In this document: piece after piece, positions 25,141 to 34,772 of the stretch | Numbering within the stretch: the first letter of the stretch is position 1 | How the letters are laid out: each line of letters begins with the position of its first letter | Assembly (NCBI RefSeq): GCF_050434145.1 | Contig: NZ_JBNPVX010000008.1 | Span: forward strand, 12,968-76,967 | DNA length: 64,000 nt | Source of the DNA: JAISST01 sp050434145 | GTDB taxonomy: Bacteria; Fusobacteriota; Fusobacteriia; Fusobacteriales; Fusobacteriaceae | Reading direction: 5' to 3' | Position numbers and translations under genes: made by a program | The notes under the pieces: model-generated | Seen by the model: only the letters and a program-made list of their open reading frames with translations | Databases searched by the model: none | What the model was told of the DNA's origin: nothing

Positions 25141-27147
25141 TCATCTTTTATGGTGTCCTAATATTTTGACAAGGACTCCATTCTCATAAAGAATTTCATC
25201 ATAAGATCCATCTTTATAATATTTTTTTGTAATTCCATGAATTTTTGAATCTTTCAATGAATATTGAATTTTTTCACCATTAAGGGTTTCCTTAATAAAA
25301 GAATTTTCAGCAATACCATCTTTATATTTAAAATATATTTTTTCTCCATTTCCAGAAAAATTAATAGCTTGACCATTTCTTATACCATTTTCATAAATAT
25401 ATTCTTGTTTATCACCATTATTAAAAAAATACTCAGCTTTCCCATTTTTCTTATTATTTTTATAAGTGAAAATTTCATATGTTTTATCAATATATGTATA
25501 TTTGGCTGGTCCCTCTTTAACATCATTTTTATAGAAAAATTGTTCAATATCACCATTTTTAAGGTATAAAACAGCTTTTCCATGCTTTTTCCCATTTTCA
25601 TAAATAGATTTTAGTTTATTTCCATTGGCAAAAATATATTCACTATCACCATTTTTAATGCCTTTTTCGAGATTAAAAGTGTCTACATCACCATTTTTGA
25701 AATTATATCTTGAAAATCCACTAATAATCCCATTAATATAAGTAAAATCTTGAGTGTCACCATTTTTGAAAAGCAATTTACCAGAACCTTCTCTTACATT
25801 ATTTTTATAATTAAATTGAATAATTTCATCATTTTTCCCAGAAATTTCTGCTGGTCCATTTTTTATTCCGTTATTGTAGTTGAACTTTTCTTTAGTACCA
25901 TCACTATAATTGGTAGAAGCTTTTCCATTTAACAGTCCATTTTTGTACGAAAAAACTTCTTTAGTTCCACTAATATATGAAATAGTACCTCTTCCATTAA
26001 ATTCATTATGATCATATGTATAGCTTTCAAATTGTGCTGCAACTTCAAGAGCATCATTTTTGATAAATTCTTCAAAGTATCTGTATTTTCTTTCACTATT
26101 AAATTGAGCATTGGATTTTTCATATTTTCCAGAGTTATTATTTAATACATAAAAAATAGCACTTCCAGTTCTTTTTCCATTTTCATAATTGACTTCTTCC
26201 TTCACAGAGGAAGAAAGTTCATAAATGTAATAGGTTCCTTTTCCATTCTTTATTCCATTATTATAATTTTGTTCATACATGACTTGCTTATTGTTATAAT
26301 ATCCTATCCAAATTCCATTTCTTTTATTTTTGATGTAATCACCTTGAAGCATAAGATTTTCGTTTTCATAGTAACTTTGCCACTGTCCAGATAAATTACC
26401 TTTATCAAAGGATTCAGAGTATTTTTTCTTCCCATTCATATAAAATCTTGTCCATAATCCTGTTTTCAATCCATCAATAACATTTCCAGTTTCTTTGATG
26501 ACACCATTTTTATAAAAAAGTTTTACAGTACCATGAATTTTATCATCTTTATAATTCCCCTCAAAGATAGGAATTTGATCTTGGCTAAACTCTTTCCAAA
26601 TACCATTTTTAAGATTATTCTTGAAAGTACCGCAAGATTTTAAAATTTCTTTATGATCATCATAATAATATTTAAAATACCCTTCCTTTTTTCCATCTAT
26701 GACAGAACCTTCTAATTGTGTAGCTGATTTAGAAGATGTAGTATGTTTGAAATGAGAATTTGGAATGTCAGGATTATTGTCAGTATCTGTAGTGGGAGTA
26801 GAGTATTGTATTTCAGTTGGTTGATGAGTTACTAAAGTTGCAGTATTTTGACTATTCTTAAGATTAGCTGAATCATTAAAATATTTTTTTTGTGTTACTT
26901 TGTGATTATCAGCATTAGAAGATGTGTCACTACTTTTGAGTGTATTTTGAATTTCATTTGCAATAAAACTATTGGTAACCGTTTGTGTAGAATTATTTTT
27001 GTCAAAGACTTCCAAATCTTTCTCTAAGGGATTTTCTATACTGTTAGAGGAGTTATTTTTCTTTTTTTTGATACTATATATAATTGCTATGAACAAGTAC
27101 GCCATAAAAGTAATGGCTACAATATTGATAATATTTTTTGTAGTCAT
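25141..27147 (-). CDS. Membrane-anchored MORN-repeat (MORN_2) protein
   Basis: A 668-residue protein with one transmembrane helix (IINIVAITFMAYLFIAIIYS, residues 5-24), a low-complexity Ser/Thr/Asn linker to about residue 150, and then a long row of MORN_2-type units such as GIWKEFSQDQIPIFEGNYKD, NGKKHGKAVLYLKNGD and NNKKNGKAEYFFNNGDKQEY, over twenty copies to the end. MORN repeats make extended beta sheets that bind membranes or proteins. No enzymatic domain is present. The repeat-rich part would lie outside the cytoplasm if the N-terminal helix is a signal anchor. Function unknown. Confidence 0.85.
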   Translation of the reverse strand: MTTKNIINIVAITFMAYLFIAIIYSIKKKKNNSSNSIENPLEKDLEVFDKNNSTQTVTNSFIANEIQNTLKSSDTSSNADNHKVTQKKYFNDSANLKNSQNTATLVTHQPTEIQYSTPTTDTDNNPDIPNSHFKHTTSSKSATQLEGSVIDGKKEGYFKYYYDDHKEILKSCGTFKNNLKNGIWKEFSQDQIPIFEGNYKDDKIHGTVKLFYKNGVIKETGNVIDGLKTGLWTRFYMNGKKKYSESFDKGNLSGQWQSYYENENLMLQGDYIKNKRNGIWIGYYNNKQVMYEQNYNNGIKNGKGTYYIYELSSSVKEEVNYENGKRTGSAIFYVLNNNSGKYEKSNAQFNSERKYRYFEEFIKNDALEVAAQFESYTYDHNEFNGRGTISYISGTKEVFSYKNGLLNGKASTNYSDGTKEKFNYNNGIKNGPAEISGKNDEIIQFNYKNNVREGSGKLLFKNGDTQDFTYINGIISGFSRYNFKNGDVDTFNLEKGIKNGDSEYIFANGNKLKSIYENGKKHGKAVLYLKNGDIEQFFYKNDVKEGPAKYTYIDKTYEIFTYKNNKKNGKAEYFFNNGDKQEYIYENGIRNGQAINFSGNGEKIYFKYKDGIAENSFIKETLNGEKIQYSLKDSKIHGITKKYYKDGSYDEILYENGVLVKILGHHKR

Positions 27148-27275
27148 GAAATCACCACTTATATTAGATTTTTATATTTCTTATTATTTTAACATAAAAA
27201 AAGAAAAAATGATAGAAATTATAAAATAATAAAAAATTGAGATACTTTTACATATCTCAATATTAGCAAATATAT

Positions 27276-27875
27276 TTATATAACAATTTTTTTGATTTCT
27301 TCACTATAATTTTTTCTTTTTACAGGATCTTTAGTAGTTATGATAGTATATTCTCTACTCTGTAAGAATTTTAGATTTTTTATATCTATACTGAGAGCAT
27401 CATAAAGGGATTCAAGATGAGATTCTTGCATAGTTCTTCTTCTGATACCAAATAGAAATGGTTTGATAGCTCTTATATCATCACTTTCTAAAGTTTTATT
27501 ATTAAAATATAGTTGATATAATTCATCTTTTGAATAATCACAAATGGAAAATTCATCAGAAACTGATAAAACTTTATTTAGAATATCTGTAAACTCTTCT
27601 AAGGAATCTCTGACAATGAGATCATTTAAAATGTTCGCAGGAATGTTTTTAGTAGAGAAATTATTAGCTTCAAGATTATTGATATTGAAATTCTTCAAAT
27701 AAATATCCTTTTTATATTCCAAAATCATAAATATAACTGGAATTTTTTCATCAAAGCTGTCATAGTATATGGATATATTTGTATCTTTGAATCTAAATTG
27801 AAATTTAATTGATTTATTTGGATCATTATTTATATTGTTACGGTAAACTTTGTTTAACCTTTTTTTTACATCCAT
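27276..27875 (-). CDS. Hypothetical soluble protein
   Basis: About 199 residues starting MDVKKRLNKVYRNN; I chose the ATG at 27873-27875 because AAGGAGAT lies just upstream, whereas the longer frame to 27932 has no ribosome site. The sequence is charged, mixed alpha/beta, with a strand-rich middle (IKFQFRFKDTNISIYYDSF, IPVIFMILEYKKDIYLKNF) and a helical end. No family is recognised. It lies between the MORN-repeat gene and bioB on the same strand but with its own leader, so operon membership is unclear. Confidence 0.65.
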   Translation of the reverse strand: MDVKKRLNKVYRNNINNDPNKSIKFQFRFKDTNISIYYDSFDEKIPVIFMILEYKKDIYLKNFNINNLEANNFSTKNIPANILNDLIVRDSLEEFTDILNKVLSVSDEFSICDYSKDELYQLYFNNKTLESDDIRAIKPFLFGIRRRTMQESHLESLYDALSIDIKNLKFLQSREYTIITTKDPVKRKNYSEEIKKIVI

Positions 27876-28030
27876 AAATATCTCCTTGTAATAAATGTTT
27901 TTTTTATATTGAGTGTAAAATTCATGTGGCACAGTTAACTAAAAAATATAGTATTGCTTAGCAGTTTATAGTATATATACCACATTTTATAAAAAAAGCA
28001 AGTAGATAAAAATAGTGAAAAATTATTTTT

Positions 28031-29005
28031 TTAGCAATTTCCCAACTCAGGAACAAATCCTAATTCTTTAATCATTTTCAGATCAGTTTCAATTGAGATC
28101 CCTGAAGTAGTAAGTAAGTCACCAGTGATGGCTGCATTAGCCCCAGATTGGAAGCATTTTTTTCCAGAATCAGGTAATAGCCCTCTTCCGCCAGCTAATC
28201 TGATGAAACTATCTGGAATTATAAATCTAAAGATAGCAACTATTCTACACATCTCTTCTATTGTTAGTCTCGGATTATTTCCATAAGGTGTTCCAGGAAT
28301 TGGATTTAGCATATTAATAGGAATGGACTTGATGCCCAAGTCTCTTATTGTAATAGCCATATCGATCCTGTCTTCCATTGATTCACCAATGCCAAAAATA
28401 CCACCACTGCAGATAGATAATCCCAAATTTTGAGCTTTTTTAATAGAATCAATTTTATCCTCATAGGTATGGGTAGTGCACATTTGTGGAAAATATTTTC
28501 TTGAAGATTCTAAATTATTATGTATTCTTTCTATTCCAGCTGTTTTAATAGCCATGAAATCATCTTTATCTAATAATCCAAAAGATGCGCATAAAGTAAG
28601 AGAAGTTGTATCTTTCAATATTTTAATAGTTTGACATATTTCTTCTATTTCTTTTTTATTTAATTTTTTGCCAGAAGTCACAATGGAAAATCTTTTGATA
28701 TTTTTTTCTTGATTGTATTGTGCTTCTTTTAAAAAATCATTAGTTTTCAATAATGAAAAAGTTTCGACTGTACCTGTAGCGATAGATGATTGAGCACAAT
28801 ATTTACAATCTTCACTGCATTTACCACCTTTACCACTAATTATTGTGCATAAGTCAAAAGTATTTTTACAGAAATGTTCTCTGATTTCGTTAGCTGCATT
28901 TGCAAGGGTTTCTAGAGGTTGGCTGTTAAGTAGCAGAGCATCTTCTTTGGTTATTAAATTGTTATTAAAAATTTTTTCTTTTAATTCTTGAATTATATTG
29001 TGCAT
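28031..29005 (-). CDS. bioB: Biotin synthase
   Basis: A 324-residue radical SAM enzyme that inserts sulfur into dethiobiotin. The SAM cluster motif is CSEDCKYCAQS (residues 59-69), and later motifs are HNNLESSRKYFPQMCTTHTY, SGGIFGIGESMEDR, PINMLNPIPGTPYG and RLAGGRGLLPDSGKKCFQSG, all usual for BioB, including the arginine of the [2Fe-2S] site. No other bio genes are nearby. It starts 26 bases after the dGTPase-like gene stop and may be read through from it. Confidence 0.95.
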   Translation of the reverse strand: MHNIIQELKEKIFNNNLITKEDALLLNSQPLETLANAANEIREHFCKNTFDLCTIISGKGGKCSEDCKYCAQSSIATGTVETFSLLKTNDFLKEAQYNQEKNIKRFSIVTSGKKLNKKEIEEICQTIKILKDTTSLTLCASFGLLDKDDFMAIKTAGIERIHNNLESSRKYFPQMCTTHTYEDKIDSIKKAQNLGLSICSGGIFGIGESMEDRIDMAITIRDLGIKSIPINMLNPIPGTPYGNNPRLTIEEMCRIVAIFRFIIPDSFIRLAGGRGLLPDSGKKCFQSGANAAITGDLLTTSGISIETDLKMIKELGFVPELGNC

Positions 29006-29031
29006 TGTAGTTTACTCTCCTAAAATAGTTT

Positions 29032-30252
29032 TTATTTTAATTTTTTTAAATCATCGAAATAGGATATGTAATTTACCATAAATTTGCTATTTGGAAAAAG
29101 AAAATGATGTAATTGAATAAAATAATCATCAGTCATGCTTGAAATAAAATCCACTACAATTTGGTTTGGTTCTTCTTTTGCATAATCATCAGATTTATTA
29201 TTTTTTCTTATTTTATTAACAAAATTAATATGATGATCAAAGATTACAGATTTATAATTTTTATTAATTAAATCATCTAAAAGTTTGTAATAAATATCTT
29301 TTAGCATTGGTTGTACGCTTTCTTCATATTTTTTCTTAACAACAGAATTTTTGTATATAAACTGATTGTTTTCCATTTTGGCTGTTTTTAAATCTTCATA
29401 GAGTTTATCACCAAGTTTTAGATATTCTTTGCCATAACTATTTTCAATAATATTTACAGAAATATTATTAATCATTTCAGAGTTTTTATCACCTATTTCA
29501 CCTCTAGAAAAGATTGTACTTCCATCTATAATATGAGCTTTTTCAGCATCTTGTCTATCCTTTCCAAGATATGCTATCATATCACATATTCTTACAACAC
29601 AACCTTCTAGAGTAGATGGTTTTAATGTTGCAATATATTCTTTTCCTAGAGTAATTGATTTGCTCATTTTTTTATCGAATTCTTCAAATGATTTTAAGTG
29701 TTTTGGTCTATAATTTCCACTTTCAAAGGCTCCATTATGGGATAAGATACCATCTAAAGTCTGAAGAGAAATATTTTTTAAAAATATTTTATCTAGTACT
29801 CTTACGCTTTGTATATTATGATAAAAAAATTTGCCAGTTTCATTAAAAAATAAATCATTGAGAAATTCTTCACCAGCATGGCCAAATGGAGTATGTCCTA
29901 AGTCGTGTCCTAGGGATATAGCTTCAATTAAATCTAAATTTAGACCTAATATTTTTCCAATATTTCTAGCAATTCTAGATACTAGTTGGACATGTAAAGC
30001 ACGTCTTGTAATATCATCATTGTGATAAAAAGAAAAAACTTGGGTTTTGTCAGAATACCTGTTGTATAGAGGAAGATGAAGTATTTTCTCTACATCTCTT
30101 ACATATGATGGTCTCCAGAGAGTACCAATATCTTTTTCCATATCTCGCCTTATTGCTTCTTCATCTAGACATTTATGAGATATAAGTTTTGGAGTTATGG
30201 CATCTTTTTTTATTTTATTAATTGTTCTATTTGATAATGTAGCATATCTCAA
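29032..30252 (-). CDS. dGTP triphosphohydrolase-like HD-domain protein
   Basis: A 406-residue HD-superfamily protein of the dGTPase group. Motifs are RDVEKILHLPLYNRYSDKTQ at the start, the metal-binding HDLGHTPFGHAGEE near residue 114, and the final Asp in VRICDMIAYLGKD near 205. Such enzymes cut dNTPs into nucleoside and triphosphate, controlling the dNTP pool or limiting phage replication. The start is a TTG at 30250-30252 with a GGAGG box seven bases upstream; no in-frame ATG fits better. It is divergent from the aminotransferase gene. Confidence 0.88.
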   Translation of the reverse strand: MRYATLSNRTINKIKKDAITPKLISHKCLDEEAIRRDMEKDIGTLWRPSYVRDVEKILHLPLYNRYSDKTQVFSFYHNDDITRRALHVQLVSRIARNIGKILGLNLDLIEAISLGHDLGHTPFGHAGEEFLNDLFFNETGKFFYHNIQSVRVLDKIFLKNISLQTLDGILSHNGAFESGNYRPKHLKSFEEFDKKMSKSITLGKEYIATLKPSTLEGCVVRICDMIAYLGKDRQDAEKAHIIDGSTIFSRGEIGDKNSEMINNISVNIIENSYGKEYLKLGDKLYEDLKTAKMENNQFIYKNSVVKKKYEESVQPMLKDIYYKLLDDLINKNYKSVIFDHHINFVNKIRKNNKSDDYAKEEPNQIVVDFISSMTDDYFIQLHHFLFPNSKFMVNYISYFDDLKKLK

Positions 30253-30451
30253 GTTGATACCTCCAAAAAATAAAATCTTTATAGTATATTATTTTATTTT
30301 TATACTCTGATAATAACATAAAATTAGAACTTACACAATAGTTAATATTTTTTTTGAAAAAGTTAACAATGAGATTTATCTTTAAAATCAGATAGTAATA
30401 AATATAAAAATATGTTAGAATATAGTAATAAATTATGTGGAGGTAGAAAAT

Positions 30452-31651
30452 ATGCATATATCTAAAAAAGCACAAGTCATGAAATTTTCATCAGTTAGAA
30501 AACTATTACCATTTGCTGATGCAGCAGAGAAAAATGGTATTAAAGTCTATAAGTTAAATATAGGACAACCTGATGTCGCCACACCTGATTCTTTTTTTGA
30601 AGGTTTGCATAATTTTAAAGATAAAGTAGTAAAATACGCGGATTCTAAAGGACTTATTCAGTTGAGAGAGACTTTTTCTAACAACTATAAAAAAAGTGGA
30701 ATTGACTTTAATACTGACGAAATACTTGTAACTCAAGGAGGTAGTGAGGCAATAACTTTTGTTATGCTTACTATATGTGATGAGGGAGATGAAATACTAA
30801 TTCCAGAACCATTTTATGCAAACTATGCAAGTTTCATAGATATAGCTGGTGCTAAAATAGTGCCTATTCCTACAAAAATAGAAAATGGTTTTCATTTGCC
30901 ATCAAGAGAAGAAATTGAAAAATTGATTACTCCAAAGACAAGAGGAATTTTGTATTCAAATCCTGGAAATCCTACGGGAACAGTATATACTAAGAATGAA
31001 ATAGAAATGATGGGTGAAGTAGCTAAAAAGAATGATCTTTTTATTATAGCTGATGAAGTATATAGAGATTTTATATATGATGAAGAGATAAAACACGTAT
31101 CACCAACCAATTACAAAGATTTGGAAGATAGGACTATAGTGATTGATAGTATTTCCAAGCATTATAGTGCATGTGGGGCTAGAATAGGGCTTATTGCTAG
31201 TAAAAACAAAGAACTTATGAATTATTTATTAAAATTCTGCCAATCAAGATTGTCAGCTTCAATGATAGATCAAGTAGCAGCTGCTAATTTGGCTAATACA
31301 GATGAACACTATGTTGAAAATGCAAAAAATATATATAAGAGAAGAAGAGATTTATTATACAAACATTTGAATTCTATTCCAGGAGTGGTGAGTCCTAAAC
31401 CAGAGGGTGCATTATATATATTAGTAAAATTGCCAGTGAAAGATAGTGAAGATTTTGCAAAATGGATTTTAACTGATTATTCTTATAAGAATAAGACACT
31501 TCTAATTGCTCCAGGACCAGGATTTTACCAGACTGAAGGTCTTGGAAGAGATCAAGTGAGAATTTCATTCTGTGGAAGTGAAGATGATATTGAAAATGGT
31601 ATGATAGTGTTAAAGAATGCTTTGGATGCTTATAATAAATTAAAGAAATAA
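30452..31651 (+). CDS. Class I/II pyridoxal-phosphate aminotransferase (aspartate aminotransferase-like)
   Basis: A 399-residue PLP enzyme. The PLP lysine is in SISKHYSACGARIG (near residue 237), with YSNPGNPTG near 173, ADEVYRDF near 205 and the substrate arginine in RISFCGSE near the end. The N-terminal VYKLNIGQPDVATPDSF fits the AspC/AspB family. The preferred start is the ATG at 30452, with GGAGG at 30438-30442; the GTG at 30437 overlaps it. Probable reaction: transfer of an amino group between aspartate or another amino acid and 2-oxoglutarate. It is a single gene with its own terminator. Confidence 0.9.
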   Translation: MHISKKAQVMKFSSVRKLLPFADAAEKNGIKVYKLNIGQPDVATPDSFFEGLHNFKDKVVKYADSKGLIQLRETFSNNYKKSGIDFNTDEILVTQGGSEAITFVMLTICDEGDEILIPEPFYANYASFIDIAGAKIVPIPTKIENGFHLPSREEIEKLITPKTRGILYSNPGNPTGTVYTKNEIEMMGEVAKKNDLFIIADEVYRDFIYDEEIKHVSPTNYKDLEDRTIVIDSISKHYSACGARIGLIASKNKELMNYLLKFCQSRLSASMIDQVAAANLANTDEHYVENAKNIYKRRRDLLYKHLNSIPGVVSPKPEGALYILVKLPVKDSEDFAKWILTDYSYKNKTLLIAPGPGFYQTEGLGRDQVRISFCGSEDDIENGMIVLKNALDAYNKLKK

Positions 31652-31680
31652 ATGCAACCTGTTGGAATATTAAATAAAAT

Positions 31681-31728
31681 AAAAAGAATAATAATTAGAG
31701 AAAAGACTCTGCTATTATTCTTTTTTTT
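31681..31728 (+). terminator. Terminator between convergent aminotransferase and nitrilase genes
   Basis: AAAGAATAATA (31683-31693) pairs with TATTATTCTTT, with a small inner AGAG/CTCT stem, followed by eight T. The final T residues touch the stop of the nitrilase-family gene on the other strand. Confidence 0.85.
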
Positions 31729-32531
31729 TAAAATTTTTTAATTATTTCCATAGGAAATGTTTCATGATTAAAATCTGTGAAATAAGGAATTTTTTCTCTG
31801 GCATCTGCAACAATATTCAAGTCAATGTTACAATAGAGAATTTCTTCTTTATTCTCAGAAGCTTCTGCAATCTGTAGCCCATATGGATTGAATACCTGTG
31901 ATTTGCCACAAATTCCTTTTCCAATGGTGTTAACTCCTGCAGTAAACAACAGATTGTATAAAGAAGTGGCAGCCAAATCAATATTCCATCTATTAAATGC
32001 TTCATTACTCCAGACAGAAGGGACAAAAATAAGTTTGGCACCTTTTAGAGCCATTATTCTAGCTGGTTCGGGGTATTCACAATCATAGCAGATTAGGATA
32101 CCTATTTTACCAAAAGTAGTATCATATACTGGGTAACTATCACCACTTTTGAATTGATTTTTTTCTTTTCCCCAAAGGTAACATTTTCTTGTATTACCAA
32201 TTACATTACCCAAATTATCTATAAATATCATCGAATTATAGACTTCATCTATGATATTTGTAGATTCAGCATATCCAGATATTATGTGAATATTGTATGC
32301 TTTGGCAAGCTCTTGCATTACATGGACAAACCTGCCATTTTGTGATTCTGCAATGGCATGCATGTCTCTTTTTTTTAGGTAATAACCACCATAAAACAAT
32401 TCTGGAAAACATATAATATTTGCATTTTCTGCAGCAGCTTTTTCAACTAATGCTTTTCCTTTTTCTAAATTAATGTTAGCATTACCAAATTCTGATGCAA
32501 CTTGTGCCAAGGCAATTTTTATTTTTTTCAT
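31728..32531 (-). CDS. Carbon-nitrogen hydrolase (nitrilase superfamily)
   Basis: A 267-residue enzyme with the catalytic triad of the family: Glu in CFPELFYGGYY (residue 43 or so), Lys in NTRKCYLWGKEK (near 115) and Cys in ILICYDCEYPEPAR (near 149). Members hydrolyse amides such as omega-amides, beta-alanine derivatives or N-carbamoyl amino acids in the cytosol. The start overlaps the LysR stop by four bases, so the two are one unit. With the M29-like gene and the amino-acid/dicarboxylate symporter upstream, amide or amino-acid catabolism seems likely. Confidence 0.9.
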   Translation of the reverse strand: MKKIKIALAQVASEFGNANINLEKGKALVEKAAAENANIICFPELFYGGYYLKKRDMHAIAESQNGRFVHVMQELAKAYNIHIISGYAESTNIIDEVYNSMIFIDNLGNVIGNTRKCYLWGKEKNQFKSGDSYPVYDTTFGKIGILICYDCEYPEPARIMALKGAKLIFVPSVWSNEAFNRWNIDLAATSLYNLLFTAGVNTIGKGICGKSQVFNPYGLQIAEASENKEEILYCNIDLNIVADAREKIPYFTDFNHETFPMEIIKKF

Positions 32532-33511
32532 ATGGATTTCCTCTCTATATTATTATTTAAAAATGGATCTTTAGCAAAAAGGTCTAAAAATTTTTTTGTA
32601 GAAGTTGCTAAATATCTTTTTTTCTTGGTTGCAATAAATATTTTTCTCTTGGCTAAGGGATCACCTATTTTATAATATACTAGTTTGTGACCTATAGAAC
32701 AAAAATTTTTGATTAATGTATCTCTAATGAACAATGCACCACTACCAGTCTGAACGACTACATGTAATGCAGTTAATATTTGATCCAATTGATATATTGA
32801 TAATTGATTAAAACCAGCATTTTTACACATTTGAGCCCCTCTCTTCCATAGATCGTTGCCTTGTTTCATACGGACAAAAGGGACATTTTTAAAATACTTC
32901 AAAGGAACAGGTAAAAAATTTTCATTTAAAAAATTTCTATTTTTAATATCTTCATATGGAATTTGATACTCAGATAATTTATGATTAAGTTCCATAGAAG
33001 AAGGAACACACAATACAACGTATTCATAATCATACAAATATGTTGTTAGATTTTTATTTTCTTCTGAAATGGCAGTTTCAAAAATAAGATCAATACTGTT
33101 ATCTTCTATCCCTTCTAACAGACCTGTGATAGAATCTTCTACTATTTCAAAAGAAACTTGAGGATATTTTTCATTAAATTTTTTTATTAATTTTGGAAAA
33201 ACATATGCACAAAAATAAGATGAGCCTCCTATAACTATTGGTTGTGAATCAATATTTTTCATGTCAGCAAAATATTTTAACATATTTTTTTCAATATTTA
33301 AAATTGATTCTATACATTGTATGTAATAGGTACCTTCTTTTGTTATTGATAAGGGAATTGTACTTCTATCAAAAATATGATGTCCTATTTTCTCTTCAGT
33401 TTTTTTTACGATATTACTGAGGGCAGGTTGAGAAATGTAGAGCTTCTTAGCTGCTTTTGAAAAACTTTTTTCTAAGAAAATAGTATAGATACAATTCATT
33501 TCATTTAACAT
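32528..33511 (-). CDS. LysR-family transcriptional regulator
   Basis: A 327-residue regulator with the usual N-terminal helix-turn-helix (FLEKSFSKAAKKLYISQPAL then SNIVKKTEEKIGHHIFDRS, residues 12-50) and a periplasmic-binding-like effector domain (PIVIGGSSYFCAYVFPKLIK, LLEGIEDNSIDLIFET). It is translated with the nitrilase-family gene and so may regulate that enzyme and the neighbouring peptidase/symporter pair. LysR genes are usually divergent from their targets; here it heads the short operon. Effector unknown. Confidence 0.9.
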   Translation of the reverse strand: MLNEMNCIYTIFLEKSFSKAAKKLYISQPALSNIVKKTEEKIGHHIFDRSTIPLSITKEGTYYIQCIESILNIEKNMLKYFADMKNIDSQPIVIGGSSYFCAYVFPKLIKKFNEKYPQVSFEIVEDSITGLLEGIEDNSIDLIFETAISEENKNLTTYLYDYEYVVLCVPSSMELNHKLSEYQIPYEDIKNRNFLNENFLPVPLKYFKNVPFVRMKQGNDLWKRGAQMCKNAGFNQLSIYQLDQILTALHVVVQTGSGALFIRDTLIKNFCSIGHKLVYYKIGDPLAKRKIFIATKKKRYLATSTKKFLDLFAKDPFLNNNIERKSI

Positions 33512-33667
33512 AAAATTCCCTCCTTTAAATTATTGAGGTCCTGATCTACTCATCAGAACAAACCATTGTTTGAAATGTAAATTGATAATATAAATATGTG
33601 ATTAAATAAAACTCTTATATTAAAGTATACCACTTATTCTAATAAACTCAAAAATTTGATTAGAAAA

Positions 33668-33691
33668 TCGCCTTGTAAAGTTACAAGGCGA
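33668..33691 (-). terminator. Terminator of the M29-like peptidase gene
   Basis: TCGCCTTGTAA (33668-33678) and TTACAAGGCGA (33681-33691) form a perfect 11-bp stem; on the minus strand it is followed by TTTTC. It begins 21 bases after the stop at 33712. Confidence 0.8.
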
Positions 33692-33711
33692 AATTACTAG
33701 TTAGTTAAAAA

Positions 33712-34713
33712 TTATTTATCTTCTATACATACGACTACACCATCTTTGACAATTAAAGTATCATCAAAAGTTATAGTTGGTCTGTACATAATCATGTCTA
33801 TATGAACAGTAGACATAGGAGGTTGTCCATAATAGAATCCATTACCCATTGCAATATGGCAAGTTCCTCGCGCTTTTTTCTCTTCTTCAAAGTCTCCATT
33901 GAAAAGACATGCTGGATTTAGTCCAATACCAATTTCTGCAATATTATCACTATCTTTTATCTCTGCTATTTGTCTACGGATTTCTGTACATATTTTTGAG
34001 TCTCCACCTACAACTTCTACTATACGTCCTTTTTCAATTCTTAACTCTACAGGAGTAGTAGGACATCCATAATAACAGATAGGGCCATCAATAACCAATT
34101 TTCCATATGTAGATCCTATTACAGGACCAAGAGATACCTCGCCATCAGACCATGCCATACCATCTCCAGGATTACGAGCTATTCCACACTCGATAATTGG
34201 TTCCATAGGATTCATTTCCATATGAAGATCAGTACCAGCAGGAGAAGTAATATGGGCATGTTTCTTTCCTCTCCAAACACTTTGTAATTTTACACCATCA
34301 GCATATACTGCTTCATAATCAGCTAAAGCTCCACCACGAGTGAAATTATCTATATTTCTTAATACTATTGAACATTCACGTAATCTTTTTTCATTCATAA
34401 GTTCTTTTAATCTGTTGTTATATATTGCTGCTCCTGAGGCTGTGGTCATACCAATGAATACATCGCATGCTTCCATTGCTAATTCGAGAGTTTTAGGGAA
34501 AATTGTTGCTTTATCCTTTCCTCTTACAGGCATCATGGTGATATTATATTCAGCACCACATCTAAGAGCGGCAGCAGCAATGGCATTGGCCATTCTCATA
34601 TCTGTCTGAGGATCAATAGCTATTAGTACTTCTTCACCAGGTTTCACTGCCATAAGGTTAGAAATAATGTAATCAGCCCTTTCAATACATTCAATAATTC
34701 TGTTATCTTCCAT
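33712..34713 (-). CDS. M29-like metallopeptidase / NicX-type family protein
   Basis: A 333-residue protein of the aminopeptidase T-like (M29/2,5-dihydroxypyridine dioxygenase) fold. The front has VKPGEEVLIAIDPQTDMRMA and AAALRCGAEYNITMMP, and the back AEIGIGLNPACLF, GTCHIAMGNGFYYG and STVHIDMIMYRPTI, with Glu and His residues at the places used for metal in the family. The reaction cannot be fixed from sequence; both peptidase and ring-opening members exist. It follows the DAACS symporter by 59 bases, so the imported compound may be its substrate or product. Confidence 0.72.
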   Translation of the reverse strand: MEDNRIIECIERADYIISNLMAVKPGEEVLIAIDPQTDMRMANAIAAAALRCGAEYNITMMPVRGKDKATIFPKTLELAMEACDVFIGMTTASGAAIYNNRLKELMNEKRLRECSIVLRNIDNFTRGGALADYEAVYADGVKLQSVWRGKKHAHITSPAGTDLHMEMNPMEPIIECGIARNPGDGMAWSDGEVSLGPVIGSTYGKLVIDGPICYYGCPTTPVELRIEKGRIVEVVGGDSKICTEIRRQIAEIKDSDNIAEIGIGLNPACLFNGDFEEEKKARGTCHIAMGNGFYYGQPPMSTVHIDMIMYRPTITFDDTLIVKDGVVVCIEDK

Positions 34714-34772
34714 TTAAAATCAACTCCTTATAATTTTTATTTTGAAGATATCTGATAAGATATCTATTTTGA